Source of the DNA: Brachybacterium sp. P6-10-X1
GTDB lineage: Bacteria; Actinomycetota; Actinomycetes; Actinomycetales; Dermabacteraceae
Assembly (NCBI RefSeq): GCF_001969445.1
Contig: NZ_CP017297.1
Span: 1-64,000, forward strand
Direction: 5' to 3'
DNA length: 64,000 nt
The notes under the pieces are model-generated. The model saw only the letters and a program-made list of their open reading frames with translations. It was not told the origin of the DNA and made no database searches. Of this stretch, positions 49,786 to 59,000 are shown piece after piece; the stretch's first letter is position 1, and every line of letters starts with the position of its first letter. The position numbers and the translations under genes were made by a program.

Positions 49786-50466
49786 ATGGTTCCCCCGCCG
49801 CAGACCGACATCCGTGTGCTGATCGTCGACGACCAGTCGATGATCCGCGGCGGTTTCGAAGCGCTGCTGGACGCCCAGGACGGGATCGAGGTGGTCGGCA
49901 CCGCGGCCGACGGGGCCGGGATCACCGAGATCGTGCGGCACCGGCGCCCCGACGTGGTGCTCATGGACATCCGCATGCCGCAGGTGGGTGGTCTCGAGGC
50001 GACGGAGGCGGTGCTGGCGATGCCCGGCACGCCACCGAGGATCATCATGCTGACCACCTTCGATGCCGATGAGTACGTGTTCGCCGCCCTGCGCGCCGGG
50101 GCGAGCGGTTTCCTGCTCAAGGATTCCACACCCCAGGAGCTGATCCAGGCCGTGCGGGTGGTCGCCGGCGGGGACTCGCTGCTGGCCCCGCGGGTGACCC
50201 GCGCCCTGATCGCCGACTTCGTCGCCCGCCCCGAGCGGTCACGGCGGCCCGACGCCCGACTGAGCGCGCTGACCGATCGGGAGCTGGAGGTGCTGCGTCT
50301 GGTGGCCCAGGGACGGTCGAACCGGGAGATCGCCGCAGATCTCGTGATGGCCGAGCAGACCGTGAAATCGCATGTCTCGCGCATGCTCACCAAGCTGTCG
50401 CTGCGGGATCGCACGCAGCTGGTGGTGGCCGCCTACGAATCGGGTCTGGTGCGCGCCGGGCAGTGA
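49786..50466 (+). CDS. NarL/LuxR-family response regulator
   Basis: A 226-aa response regulator. The receiver domain has the acidic pair Asp15/Asp16, phosphoacceptor Asp61 (VVLMDIRMP), Thr and Lys in MLTTFD and LLKDS; the C-terminal LuxR-type helix-turn-helix begins LTDRELEVLRLVAQGRSNREIAADLVMAEQTVKSHVSR. Its kinase is encoded divergently, the starts 38 bases apart, an unusual arrangement since such pairs are commonly operonic. Likely targets are the desaturase or the divergent kinase promoter. Confidence 0.92.
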   Translation: MVPPPQTDIRVLIVDDQSMIRGGFEALLDAQDGIEVVGTAADGAGITEIVRHRRPDVVLMDIRMPQVGGLEATEAVLAMPGTPPRIIMLTTFDADEYVFAALRAGASGFLLKDSTPQELIQAVRVVAGGDSLLAPRVTRALIADFVARPERSRRPDARLSALTDRELEVLRLVAQGRSNREIAADLVMAEQTVKSHVSRMLTKLSLRDRTQLVVAAYESGLVRAGQ

Positions 50467-50515
50467 GAGGCGGCCGAGCAGCCGCGCGGCCGTCCGCAGC
50501 CGCGTGAAGCCGCGC

Positions 50516-52351
50516 TCAGCCGCTCCAGGCCTTCCACAGCAGGGCGTAGTCGCCGCCGCGGGCGACCAGCTGGTCGTGGGTGCCCTGCTCGACCACGCGG
50601 CCGTCGGCCATCACCAGGATGCGGTCGGCGACCATCGCCTGCGAGAGCCGGTGGGCGACGATGATCGTGGTGCGGTCCCGGGCCACCTCGAGCGCGGCCC
50701 GCTCGAGCACGCGGGCCCCGGAGGAGCCCTCGTCGGCCGTGGCCTCGTCGAGGATCAGCACCGCCGGGTCCCGCAGCGCGATGCGCGCGAGCGCCAGCTG
50801 CTGGGACTGCTCGGCCGTGAGCCGTTCGCCCTTCTCCCCGACCTCGGTGTCCAGACCGAGCGGGAGGCGCTCGGCCCAGGCCGCGGCGTCGACCCGGCGC
50901 AGCGCTGCCCACAGCTCCTCGTCGGTGGCGCGGGGACCGGCCAGGCGCAGGTCCTCCCGCAGGGTGCCGCGGAAGACGTGGACGTCCTGGCTGACGATCG
51001 AGGCGTGCGCACGGATCGCCTCGATGTCCGCGGCCGCGAGATCGACGCCGCCGTGCAGCACCCGCCCGTGGCGGGGGAGCAGGGTGCCGGCGAGGATCGC
51101 GGCGAGCGTCGACTTGCCGGCGCCCGAGGCCCCGACCAGGGAGACCACCTCGCCCGCGGCGATGTCCAGGTCCATCGGCTCCAGCACGGTCCGCTCGACG
51201 CCGTCCGCGTCGGTGCCGTAGGCGTGGGAGACGCCGCTGAGGCGGATCGAGGCATCCGCGGGACGCTCGACGCCGGGGGAGGCCGCCGGGTCGATCGAGG
51301 TGATGACCCCGACCATGCGCGAGACGCTCGCGACCGCGGACTGCACCTCGTCGAGGTTGAAGATGACCGCCATCATCGGCCAGAACAGGCTGACGAGGTA
51401 GATCCCGGCGGCGGTGACCACGCCGATCGGGGCGCCGGCCACGTGCACCATCACGAAGCCGAGCACGAGCACCAGCAGCAGGGCGAGGTTCTCGGGGATG
51501 TTGATCAGCCCGACGAGGCGGCCCACCAGGTACATCACTCGCATGTTCAGCACCGAGGCGGTCTCCGAGAGGACGGCGACGTGGCGGGTCTCGCGCCGTT
51601 CGATGCCGTAGGCGTGGACGGTGGGGATGCCGTGGATCGCCGAGAGCAGACCCTGGGCGCGGGCCCCCATCGCGATCCGCTCGCGGCGGTACAGGGGCGC
51701 CGTGCGGCGCAGGTACCACACGGTCGCGATCACGTACAGCGGCACCACGACGACCACGAGGATCAGCAGCCACGGCGACAGCGTCGCCATGCCGACCATC
51801 GTCACCACGACGTAGAAGCCCATCTGGATCAGCGAGGGCACCAGGTTGTTCACGGCCCGGGCGGCCACGTCCACGTCGTCGGCCACGCGGGAGAGGGCGT
51901 CGCCGATGCCGGTGCGCTCCATGGTCTGCGCGGGCAGGTCCAGGGCGCGGTCGATCACGTCCTCGCGCATGCCCGCCAGGATCCGCTGGCCCAGCGCGGA
52001 GACCATCGACCAGCCGGCCGCGGCGAGCACCGCCTGGATCAGGCCGACGCCCAGGATCTGGGCGCCCAGGGTCCAGGCGTCGGCCGCGGTGCCGCCGCCG
52101 GCGGCCACCACGTCGACCGCCGCGCCGATCAGGCGGGGCAGGATCGCCGCCGCGATCGCACCGCCGATGGTGACCAGTGCGGTCAGCGTCGCGGAGCCCC
52201 AGTGCTCGCGGAGCTTTCCGAGCATGAAGCGGATGCTGGGCCCGGCCCCGGCGATGGGCAGCAGCTGGGCATGTTCGGCGAGCTGGCGCCGGGCGGTGGC
52301 GTCCTCGCCGAGGACGTCCTCGAGCGGCCGCTTCCAGTCGAGATCGCTCAT
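50516..52351 (-). CDS. ABC exporter subunit with intact ATP site, altered signature
   Basis: A 611-aa half-exporter: six-helix type-IV membrane domain (about 60-350) then ATPase. Walker A GASGAGKST (near 408), Walker B LILDEAT, and H-loop AHRLSQ are intact. The signature motif is replaced by LTAEQSQQLALAR in place of LSGGQ, and the D-loop reads ADEGSSG. This is the complement of the neighbouring subunit, suggesting a heterodimer with a single working ATP site. The start overlaps the stop of the upstream subunit (ATGA). Substrate cannot be assigned. Confidence 0.9.
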   Translation of the reverse strand: MSDLDWKRPLEDVLGEDATARRQLAEHAQLLPIAGAGPSIRFMLGKLREHWGSATLTALVTIGGAIAAAILPRLIGAAVDVVAAGGGTAADAWTLGAQILGVGLIQAVLAAAGWSMVSALGQRILAGMREDVIDRALDLPAQTMERTGIGDALSRVADDVDVAARAVNNLVPSLIQMGFYVVVTMVGMATLSPWLLILVVVVVPLYVIATVWYLRRTAPLYRRERIAMGARAQGLLSAIHGIPTVHAYGIERRETRHVAVLSETASVLNMRVMYLVGRLVGLINIPENLALLLVLVLGFVMVHVAGAPIGVVTAAGIYLVSLFWPMMAVIFNLDEVQSAVASVSRMVGVITSIDPAASPGVERPADASIRLSGVSHAYGTDADGVERTVLEPMDLDIAAGEVVSLVGASGAGKSTLAAILAGTLLPRHGRVLHGGVDLAAADIEAIRAHASIVSQDVHVFRGTLREDLRLAGPRATDEELWAALRRVDAAAWAERLPLGLDTEVGEKGERLTAEQSQQLALARIALRDPAVLILDEATADEGSSGARVLERAALEVARDRTTIIVAHRLSQAMVADRILVMADGRVVEQGTHDQLVARGGDYALLWKAWSG

Positions 52352-54150
52352 CGCTGCACCATCTCCCGGTAGTCGTCGTGCTCCATGAGGTCGAGGTGCC
52401 TGCCCTCGGCGACGATCCGGCCGCCCTGGAGGTGGACCACGTGGCCCGCGGCCCGCAGCAGGGCCGGGGAGCGGGTGACCACGAGGGTGGCGCGGTCGGT
52501 GCGGCGACGCGCGGCGACCAGGGCCTCGGCGATGTGCTGCTCGGTGACCGCGTCGACGGCGGTGGTGGGGTCCTGCAGCACCATCACCGGGGTGTCCGCG
52601 GCGACGGCGCGGGCGAGGGCGATGCGCTGGCGCTGGCCGCCGGAGAGGTTCGAGCCCCGGTCCAGGATGCGCGAGTCGTAGCCCTCGGGCAGGATCCGCA
52701 GCATGTCCTCGGCCCCCGCGGCCCGCAGGGCGGCGTCGGCCCAGGCGTCGTCGCTGCCGTCGGTCGCGGTGCCGTCCGGGACCCGGGTGGCCAGCTGCTC
52801 GCGCAGGGTGCCGTCGAAGAGGTCCACCACGTGCGGCTCGACCAGCAGGTCGGAGCGCAGGCCCGCGCGCTCGGCAGGGGTGATCGGCACGTCGCCGACG
52901 CGCGCACCGGCATCGATGCGGCCGCTGACGGCATCGACGATCGCATCGCCGTCGCGCACGTCGGAGCAGGCCACGGCCACGAAGGCACCATCGGGCACGC
53001 TGAGGTCGTAACCGGGCAGATGCAGTCCGCCGGCCCCGCCCCGACGCTGCTGCGCGGCGCCGACCCCGTCGCCGCGGTCATCGCGCGCGATGGAGAGCGC
53101 ATCGAGCGTGAGAGCGGGGTCGTCGACGCCGCGGCCGAGGTCGGAGAACAGGTCGCGGACGCGTCGTGCGGAGGTGGACATGCTCGCCCACCACACGGGC
53201 ATGTTCGACAGTCCCTGGAGCGAGCCCATCACCTGGCGGGCCACGCCGACGACGGCGATCAGCGCGCCGATGCCGAGCTCGCCCTGCAGCCCGCGGATCG
53301 TGGCGATCAGCACCACGGCGGCGAGCATCGCCCCGGTCACCAGGGTGGTCAGGCCCGAGGAGATCCCGGAGTAGCGGGCGTTGACCAGCGCCGCCTCGAG
53401 GGCCACGCGGGAGCGGCGGCGGTACAGGGCGCGGGCCCGGGTCTGCACGCCGAGGCCCTGCAGCACACGCAGCCCGTGGACCAGGTCGGTGGCGGTCGCG
53501 GCAGCCTCGGCCGCCTCGCTCTGCTGGGCGTCGTAGCGCCGGGACAGGGATGGGGTGATCACGCGGACCACCAGCACCATCACCACGATCCCGATCCCCA
53601 TCGCGGCCCCCAGCCACACGTCCTGCAGTGCCATCCAGACCGTCGCGCCGAGGATCACCAGGCCGGAGGGGACCACCCACGGGAGCATGTCCAGCACGTC
53701 GGAGGCCTTGTCGGCGTCCGAGGTGGCGATCGACAGCACCTCGCCGGCGGGCCGCCGAATCCGCTGGGAGCGAGGATCGAGCACGGCGCCGGTCAGACCC
53801 ACGCGCAACCGGTGGCGCTGGTACATGCAGGCCTTCTGGCTCTCGACGAAGGTGTAGATCCACAGCAGCATGCCCACCAGACGCACCCCGATGATGACCG
53901 CCGCGCCGATCAGCGTGACGGCGAGGTCGCCGGCGACGATCCCGCGGTCGATGACCATGCCCAGCAGGATCGGCAGGGCCATCTCCGCGGCCTCGGACAC
54001 CACCGCCAGGGGCAGGACGAGAGCGAGCATCCGCGGGTGCCCGCGCAGGATCGAGGCCAGCACCCCGCGGCGGTGCGCGGCGGGAGTGCTGGGCTCCGGG
54101 GCAGGGGCGGCTGCGGTGGATTCCTCCACGAGCATCGAGGTATCGGACAC
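52348..54150 (-). CDS. ABC exporter subunit with missing Walker A, intact signature
   Basis: A 600-aa half-exporter with a six-helix domain and an odd ATPase domain. The expected P-loop position near residue 395 reads VACSDVRDGDAIVDAV, with no GxxGxGKS/T. The Walker B end reads VLQDPTTAVD, lacking the catalytic Glu, and the H-loop His is replaced (VTRSPALL). The signature LSGGQRQRIALARA is perfect. So it can only supply the signature to the partner's ATP site. GTG 54150 is a likely start; ATG 54135 is possible. It is the first gene of the pair and is divergent from the nitroreductase homologue. Confidence 0.88.
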   Translation of the reverse strand: MSDTSMLVEESTAAAPAPEPSTPAAHRRGVLASILRGHPRMLALVLPLAVVSEAAEMALPILLGMVIDRGIVAGDLAVTLIGAAVIIGVRLVGMLLWIYTFVESQKACMYQRHRLRVGLTGAVLDPRSQRIRRPAGEVLSIATSDADKASDVLDMLPWVVPSGLVILGATVWMALQDVWLGAAMGIGIVVMVLVVRVITPSLSRRYDAQQSEAAEAAATATDLVHGLRVLQGLGVQTRARALYRRRSRVALEAALVNARYSGISSGLTTLVTGAMLAAVVLIATIRGLQGELGIGALIAVVGVARQVMGSLQGLSNMPVWWASMSTSARRVRDLFSDLGRGVDDPALTLDALSIARDDRGDGVGAAQQRRGGAGGLHLPGYDLSVPDGAFVAVACSDVRDGDAIVDAVSGRIDAGARVGDVPITPAERAGLRSDLLVEPHVVDLFDGTLREQLATRVPDGTATDGSDDAWADAALRAAGAEDMLRILPEGYDSRILDRGSNLSGGQRQRIALARAVAADTPVMVLQDPTTAVDAVTEQHIAEALVAARRRTDRATLVVTRSPALLRAAGHVVHLQGGRIVAEGRHLDLMEHDDYREMVQR

Positions 54151-54264
54151 CTGATAGATCCAACCCCGACGTGAGCCCCGGTGCAACGTGTTTTGCGACC
54201 CGATCCACCCGCGGCACGACGGTGAGAGGATGAGGGGCACCGACCCCCGAGCGCAGGAGCTGCC

Positions 54265-54885
54265 ATGAGCGAGAACCCCGTCGAGCTGTTCGTCGATCCC
54301 GTCTGCCCCTTTGCCTGGATGACCAGCCGCTGGCTGCTGCACGCCGCCGAGGTCCGGGACATCGCCCCGACCTTCTCGGTGATGTCGCTGTCCGTGCTGA
54401 ACGAGGGCCGCGAGGTCGACGCGGGCTACCGCCGGCTGCTCGACGACTCCTGGGGCCCGGCGCGGCTGGCGATCGCGATCCATCGCCGCGAGGGCGCGGA
54501 GGCCTTCGCCCGCTGGTACACCGCCTGGGGCGAGCGCTACCACGTGGGTGACCAGCAGGATGACCGCCGGGCCGTCGCCGTCGCCGCCCTCGAGGCCGTC
54601 GAGCTGTCCGCGGAGCTGATCGCCGCCTACGAGCCCGTCGCGGGCGACCCCATCGACGAGGCGCTGCGCGCCTCCCACCACGGGGCGATCTCCCGCGTCG
54701 GCGAGGACGTCGGCACCCCCGTCATCTCCTTCGGCGAGGGCACCGCGTACTTCGGCCCCGTCGTCTCCCCGGCGCCTCGCGGCGAGGACGCCGGCCGCCT
54801 GCTCGATGCGCTGCGGACCATGTCCGAGATCGACGGCTTCTACGAGCTCAAGCGCACCCGCACCCGCGGCGTCGACCTCCGCTGA
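54265..54885 (+). CDS. Mycothiol-dependent nitroreductase homologue (Rv2466c family)
   Basis: A 206-aa thioredoxin-fold protein with strong resemblance to Rv2466c: DPVCPFAWMTSRWLL, SHHGAISRVGEDVGTPVISF, FGPVVSPAPRGEDAG and the LKRTRTR end. Family members use mycothiol and a CPWC active site to reduce oxidants or nitro compounds. Here the motif is CPFA: Cys14 is kept, the resolving Cys is Ala17, so a monothiol mechanism is expected. The gene is followed by rpiB and a Fpg/Nei glycosylase, the mycobacterial order. GGAG before the ATG is a clear binding site. Confidence 0.88.
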   Translation: MSENPVELFVDPVCPFAWMTSRWLLHAAEVRDIAPTFSVMSLSVLNEGREVDAGYRRLLDDSWGPARLAIAIHRREGAEAFARWYTAWGERYHVGDQQDDRRAVAVAALEAVELSAELIAAYEPVAGDPIDEALRASHHGAISRVGEDVGTPVISFGEGTAYFGPVVSPAPRGEDAGRLLDALRTMSEIDGFYELKRTRTRGVDLR

Positions 54886-54939
54886 GCGCTGTGCTCTCCC
54901 ACCCTCCCCGCCCGCCCCACAGAAAGAGACACCCCTGAC

Positions 54940-55422
54940 ATGCGCGTGCACATCGGCACCGACCACGCCGGCTTCGAGCTGAAGAACCGCCTGGTCACGG
55001 CGTTGCAGAATAAAGGTCATGAGGTCACCGACCACGGCGCCCACGATTACGACGCCCTCGACGACTATCCGCCGTTCTGCACCGATGTGGGCGAGGCCGT
55101 CGTGGCCCAGCAGGGCTCGTTCGGCGTCGTCATCGGCGGGTCCGGCAACGGCGAGCAGATCGCGGCGAACAAGGTGCCGGGCGTGCGCGCCGCCCTGGTG
55201 TGGAACGAGGACACCGCCCGCCTCGCCCGCCAGCACAACGACGCCAACGTGATCTCCGTCGGTGCCCGTCAGCACTCCGAGGACGAGCTGGAGCATCTCA
55301 TCGACCTGTTCCTGGCCGAGCCCTTCTCCGGCGAGGCGCGCCACCAGCGACGCATCGACCTGATGGCGCGGTACGAGCGCACCGGCGGGTACGACGCCTC
55401 CTCCTCGCCCTCGACGCGGTAA
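54940..55422 (+). CDS. rpiB: Ribose-5-phosphate isomerase B
   Basis: A 160-aa RpiB that interconverts ribose-5-phosphate and ribulose-5-phosphate in the pentose phosphate pathway. N-terminal IGTDHAGFELK and the loop GGSGNGEQIAANKVPGVRAAL are family signatures. The mycobacterial-type active-site Glu (Glu72 in GNGEQ) replaces the Cys used by E. coli RpiB. AGAAAGAGA precedes the ATG as a binding site. The TAA stop overlaps the ATG of the glycosylase gene (TAATG). Confidence 0.94.
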   Translation: MRVHIGTDHAGFELKNRLVTALQNKGHEVTDHGAHDYDALDDYPPFCTDVGEAVVAQQGSFGVVIGGSGNGEQIAANKVPGVRAALVWNEDTARLARQHNDANVISVGARQHSEDELEHLIDLFLAEPFSGEARHQRRIDLMARYERTGGYDASSSPSTR

Positions 55423-56477
55423 TGCCGGAGGGGCATACCGTCCACCGGCTCGCCGCGGCCTTCGAGCGCGGCTTCGGCGGGCAGCGGGTGCGCACCTCGA
55501 GCCCCCAGGGTCGCTTCCGGGATGCCGCCGCGCTGGAGGGGATGGTGCTGCTCGGCGCCGAGGCGGTCGGCAAGCACCTGTTCCTGCAGTTCGCCCCGTC
55601 GGCCGACGTCGAGGCGGACTCCCCGGTGGTGCGTCACGTGCACATCCACCTCGGCCTGTACGGCTCCTGGACCTTCGCCGGGGAGGCGGGCTTCTCCCAG
55701 GCGCATGCGATCGGGGCCCCGCGCCGGCGGGTGGGCGAGCAGGAGGAGGACCTCGAAGGGTACGGGGCGGGCGGAGAGGGTGGGACCCCGGACTGGCGCC
55801 GCCTGGTGCCACGGCCGACGGTGCGGCTGCGCATCGCCGGACCGCGCGGGCTGGCCGACCTGACCGGGCCCGCCACCTGCGAGGTGCTCGACGCCGCCGG
55901 GCGGCAGGCGGTGCTGGACCGTCTGGGCCCGGACCCGCTGCGGCCCGACCCGGAGGGAACCGGCCGACGACGCTTCGTCGAGCGGGTGCGGCGCTCCCGC
56001 ACCCCGATCGGCGTGCAGCTGATGAACCAGCAGGTGATCGCCGGGATCGGGAACATCTATCGGGCCGAAGCGCTGTTCCGCGCCCGGCTCGACCCCGTCG
56101 TCCCCGGCACCGATCTCGGCACGCCCCTGCTCGAGGACCTGTGGGAGGACCTGGTCGCGCTGCTGGCCTACGGCGCCCGCACCGGACGGATCGTGACCAC
56201 CGAGCCCGAGCACCGCGACCTCGAGGCGAGGATCATCGAGCGCTCGCGCGGCACCCGTCAGAACGGGGACGAGGATGCCGGCGTCGTCCCGCGGGAGAAG
56301 TCCTTCTACGTCTACCACCGTCAGAGTCTGCCCTGCCGCCTGTGCGGGACCACGGTGTGCTCGACGGAGCTGGCCGCCCGCACCGTGTTCTGGTGCCCGC
56401 GCTGCCAGCGGGTGCGCAGCCGGCGCTCGACCTGGACCCGCGAGCACCCCGCCGCCGCCTGGGCGCTGACACCGTGA
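55422..56477 (+). CDS. Fpg/Nei family DNA glycosylase
   Basis: A 351-aa bifunctional DNA glycosylase/AP lyase for oxidised bases. The N-terminal PEGHTVHRLA has the catalytic Pro2 and Glu3. The helix-two-turn-helix region has QVIAGIGNIYRAEALF, and the C-terminal zinc finger has C-x2-C (CRLCG) and C-x2-C (CPRCQ). The PEGHT start resembles Nei rather than Fpg. The chain is about 60 residues longer than usual, by an insert after residue 105 (GEQEEDLEGYGAGGEGGTP). Coupled to rpiB by a TAATG overlap. Confidence 0.92.
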   Translation: MPEGHTVHRLAAAFERGFGGQRVRTSSPQGRFRDAAALEGMVLLGAEAVGKHLFLQFAPSADVEADSPVVRHVHIHLGLYGSWTFAGEAGFSQAHAIGAPRRRVGEQEEDLEGYGAGGEGGTPDWRRLVPRPTVRLRIAGPRGLADLTGPATCEVLDAAGRQAVLDRLGPDPLRPDPEGTGRRRFVERVRRSRTPIGVQLMNQQVIAGIGNIYRAEALFRARLDPVVPGTDLGTPLLEDLWEDLVALLAYGARTGRIVTTEPEHRDLEARIIERSRGTRQNGDEDAGVVPREKSFYVYHRQSLPCRLCGTTVCSTELAARTVFWCPRCQRVRSRRSTWTREHPAAAWALTP

Positions 56478-56489
56478 GAGCGTGGGGCC

Positions 56490-57410
56490 GTGCGCACCCC
56501 TCCTGAGTCCCCGGGCACGGCCGAGGTCCTGATCGCCGTGCGGGAGCACTGGCTCCCGGCGGCGGAGGACGCCGTCCACCTGCCGCTGGGATTCGGAGCC
56601 CATCACTGGCGGATCGACGTCGCGGGACGTCCCGCGCTGTTCGCGACGCTCGACGAACCCTCGCCCACACGCTCGGCGGGATCCTTCGAGGCGGCGTACC
56701 GGTCGGCGCGCGGTCTCGCGGAGAAGGGCCTCGCCGGTCTCCTCGCCCCGCAGCTGTCCCGTGACGGCCGCGTCGTCGTGGAGCTCGCCCACGGGATGCT
56801 CAGCGTGACAACGTGGCTCAGCGGGCGCACCCCCGGCGAGGAGGAGGCCTGGGGCGAGGCCCATCTGGCCCGCACCATCGAGCTGCTGACCGCCCTCCAC
56901 ACGGCCGCACCGCCCGACGCCCTGCAGCGCTGGGCACCCCGCGTCGCACCCGACCTCGCCCGGCGTGCCGCGGACGCGACGAAGGACCCGTGGCGCACGG
57001 GGCCGCTGGGGGAGGAGGCCCGGGGCTCCGTCCACGCCGGGCTGGCGCGGATCGCGCAGGTGGAGCAGCGCTACCGCGAGCTGATGGCCCGGGAGGAGGT
57101 CCGAGCCGCGCACCGGGTGCCGACGCACGGCGAACCGCACTGGGCGAACCAGATGCTGACGCAGGAGGGGACCCTTCTCCTGGTGGACTGGGAGACGCTC
57201 GCCGCGGCCCCGCGCGAGCGAGACCTCGTGACGCTGCCGGAGCCCGTGCAGCGCGCTCAGGGCGCCGACGCGGAGATGCTCGAGCTGTTCGCGCACGAGT
57301 GGACGCTCAGCGAGATCGAGGAGTACATGCGATGGTTCCGGACCCCGCACACCGGCACCGACGACGACCGCATCGCCCTCGAGGGCCTGCGCGAGGAGCT
57401 CGAGGAATGA
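56490..57410 (+). CDS. APH-family phosphotransferase
   Basis: A 306-aa protein of the aminoglycoside phosphotransferase fold. The catalytic motif is HGEPHWANQM, with Glu in place of Asp and Asn kept; the metal-binding Asp lies in LLLVDWETLAAAPRERDLVTL. The HGE form resembles spectinomycin-type phosphotransferases, but real substrate is unknown and may be a metabolite. It starts at GTG 56490, 12 bases after the glycosylase stop. The stop overlaps the hydrolase start (ATGA). Confidence 0.8.
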   Translation: MRTPPESPGTAEVLIAVREHWLPAAEDAVHLPLGFGAHHWRIDVAGRPALFATLDEPSPTRSAGSFEAAYRSARGLAEKGLAGLLAPQLSRDGRVVVELAHGMLSVTTWLSGRTPGEEEAWGEAHLARTIELLTALHTAAPPDALQRWAPRVAPDLARRAADATKDPWRTGPLGEEARGSVHAGLARIAQVEQRYRELMAREEVRAAHRVPTHGEPHWANQMLTQEGTLLLVDWETLAAAPRERDLVTLPEPVQRAQGADAEMLELFAHEWTLSEIEEYMRWFRTPHTGTDDDRIALEGLREELEE

Positions 57411-58468
57411 CACCGATCGACCCGCCCTCCGTCACCGCCTCCGGCCTGCTGCCGGTCGGCGACGGCCACGAGATCCTCTGGGAGGAGAGCGGCGCCGCCG
57501 ACGGCGTGCCCGTCCTGTACCTCCACGGAGGACCCGGCGGCCGGTTGACCCCCGGGTACCGCAGCAGCGTCCCGGCGGACCGCAGCCGGCTCCTCGGCCT
57601 CTCCCAGCGCGGGGCGGGGCGCTCCACCCCGTCGGCCGGGAGCCCCGGGCCGGTGGACCTGAGCGCGAACACCACGACCCACCTGGTCGCCGACCTCGAG
57701 CGGCTCCGCGAGCACCGGGGGATCGAGGCGTGGATCGTCGAGGGCGTCTCCTGGGGCAGCACCCTCGCCCTCGCCTACGCCCAGGCGCATCCCGATCGGG
57801 TGCTCGGCGTGCTGCTGTTCGCCGTGACCAGCACCTCCCGCCGCGAGGTCGACTGGATCACCGAAGGGGTCGGGGCGCTGTACCCCGAGGCCTGGGACGC
57901 CTTCGCCCGCGTCGCGGAGGCTCACGGAGGCTACGACCGTCACAACCGGTCCTCTGATCGGCTCTCTCTGGTGGAGTCCTATCGGCGGATGGTCACGTCC
58001 GCGGACCCGGCACTGGTCGATCACGCGGCGCGGGCCTGGATGACCTGGGAGGACGCGCACATCGGCATCGGGGGCGGAGGCCCTTCCGGCCCGCACGCCG
58101 GGGCGGCGGACGATCCGGTCACCGCGTACGAGCGGGGCGTCGCCCGCCTGGTCACCCACTACTGGGCCCACGACGGCTTCGTCGCGGACTGGGCTGCGCC
58201 GTGGGGCGCCGCAGCCGGCAGCGGGCTGCTCGGCGGGATGGATCGGCTCGCGGAGGTCCCCGGGGTGCTGATCCACGGCCGACGCGACGTCTCCGGGCCC
58301 GCGCTGACCGCCTGGGAGCTGCACCGTGCCTGGCCCGGCAGCGAGCTGGTGATCATCGAGGACGAGGGGCACGGCGGTCCGGGCATGGTCGGTGCGTGGC
58401 GGGAATCGCTGGCGCGGATGGTCGACGCGGCCGCCGCGTCCGATCGGTACCCTGGCCCTCATGTCTGA
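57407..58468 (+). CDS. Alpha/beta hydrolase, prolyl aminopeptidase-like
   Basis: A 353-aa alpha/beta hydrolase of the proline iminopeptidase group (S33). Oxyanion motif HGGPGG, nucleophile Ser in GVSWGSTLALAYAQ, Asp in HGRRDVSGP and His in DEGHGG are all present. The usual DQRGAGRS motif is LSQRGAGRS. Cleavage of N-terminal proline peptides is the most likely activity. ATG 57407 overlaps the preceding stop, and its own stop lies inside the start of the GNAT gene, so the three genes are coupled. Confidence 0.86.
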   Translation: MTPIDPPSVTASGLLPVGDGHEILWEESGAADGVPVLYLHGGPGGRLTPGYRSSVPADRSRLLGLSQRGAGRSTPSAGSPGPVDLSANTTTHLVADLERLREHRGIEAWIVEGVSWGSTLALAYAQAHPDRVLGVLLFAVTSTSRREVDWITEGVGALYPEAWDAFARVAEAHGGYDRHNRSSDRLSLVESYRRMVTSADPALVDHAARAWMTWEDAHIGIGGGGPSGPHAGAADDPVTAYERGVARLVTHYWAHDGFVADWAAPWGAAAGSGLLGGMDRLAEVPGVLIHGRRDVSGPALTAWELHRAWPGSELVIIEDEGHGGPGMVGAWRESLARMVDAAAASDRYPGPHV

Positions 58469-58970
58469 GCCCGTGACCCACCCCGACGAGGTGCTGCGAC
58501 GCGGCCCCGTCGCCGAGATCGATCCCCGCACCCTGTACCTGATCGCCAAGCTCCGCCAGGACGTCTTCGCGCTCGAGCAGGGCGCCACCGACCCGGATCT
58601 GGACGGGCGCGACCTCGAGCCGGGCACCACGCTGGTGTGGATCGAGGTGCCGGGCCCGGTGGCCGAGGCCGCGGGCCTCCGGCGCGAGCCCGCCGCCCAC
58701 ACCCGGGTGCTGCACGAGGCCGACGGCGGCCTGCGCATCGGCCGGGTTGCCGTGCGCGCCGCGGAGCGCCGTCGGGGGCTGGGAGGGCGGGTGATGCGGG
58801 CGAGCATCGACCTGGCCCGTGAACTCGATCAGCAGGCGGAGATCCACGTCGACGCCCAGGCCTACCTCGAGCGGTGGTACCAGGGGCTCGGCTTCGAGAC
58901 GGTGGGGGAGCCGTTCGACGAGGCCGGCATCGAGCACGTGCCGATGCTGCTGCGCCCAGGACGGGGCTGA
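58461..58970 (+). CDS. GNAT family N-acetyltransferase (ElaA-like)
   Basis: A 169-aa acetyltransferase of the ElaA subgroup. The N-terminus EIDPRTLYLIAKLRQDVFALEQGATDPDLDGRDL is typical. The acetyl-CoA loop is in RIGRVAVRAAERRRGLGGRVM. The conserved YLERWYQGLGFETVGEPFDEAGIEHVPM ends the domain. The substrate is not known. ATG 58461 overlaps the stop of the hydrolase gene. It ends 30 bases before the convergent ankyrin gene. Confidence 0.9.
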   Translation: MSEPVTHPDEVLRRGPVAEIDPRTLYLIAKLRQDVFALEQGATDPDLDGRDLEPGTTLVWIEVPGPVAEAAGLRREPAAHTRVLHEADGGLRIGRVAVRAAERRRGLGGRVMRASIDLARELDQQAEIHVDAQAYLERWYQGLGFETVGEPFDEAGIEHVPMLLRPGRG

Positions 58971-59000
58971 GGCCCGGGGGCCGCCTGCGGCGATTCCGGC

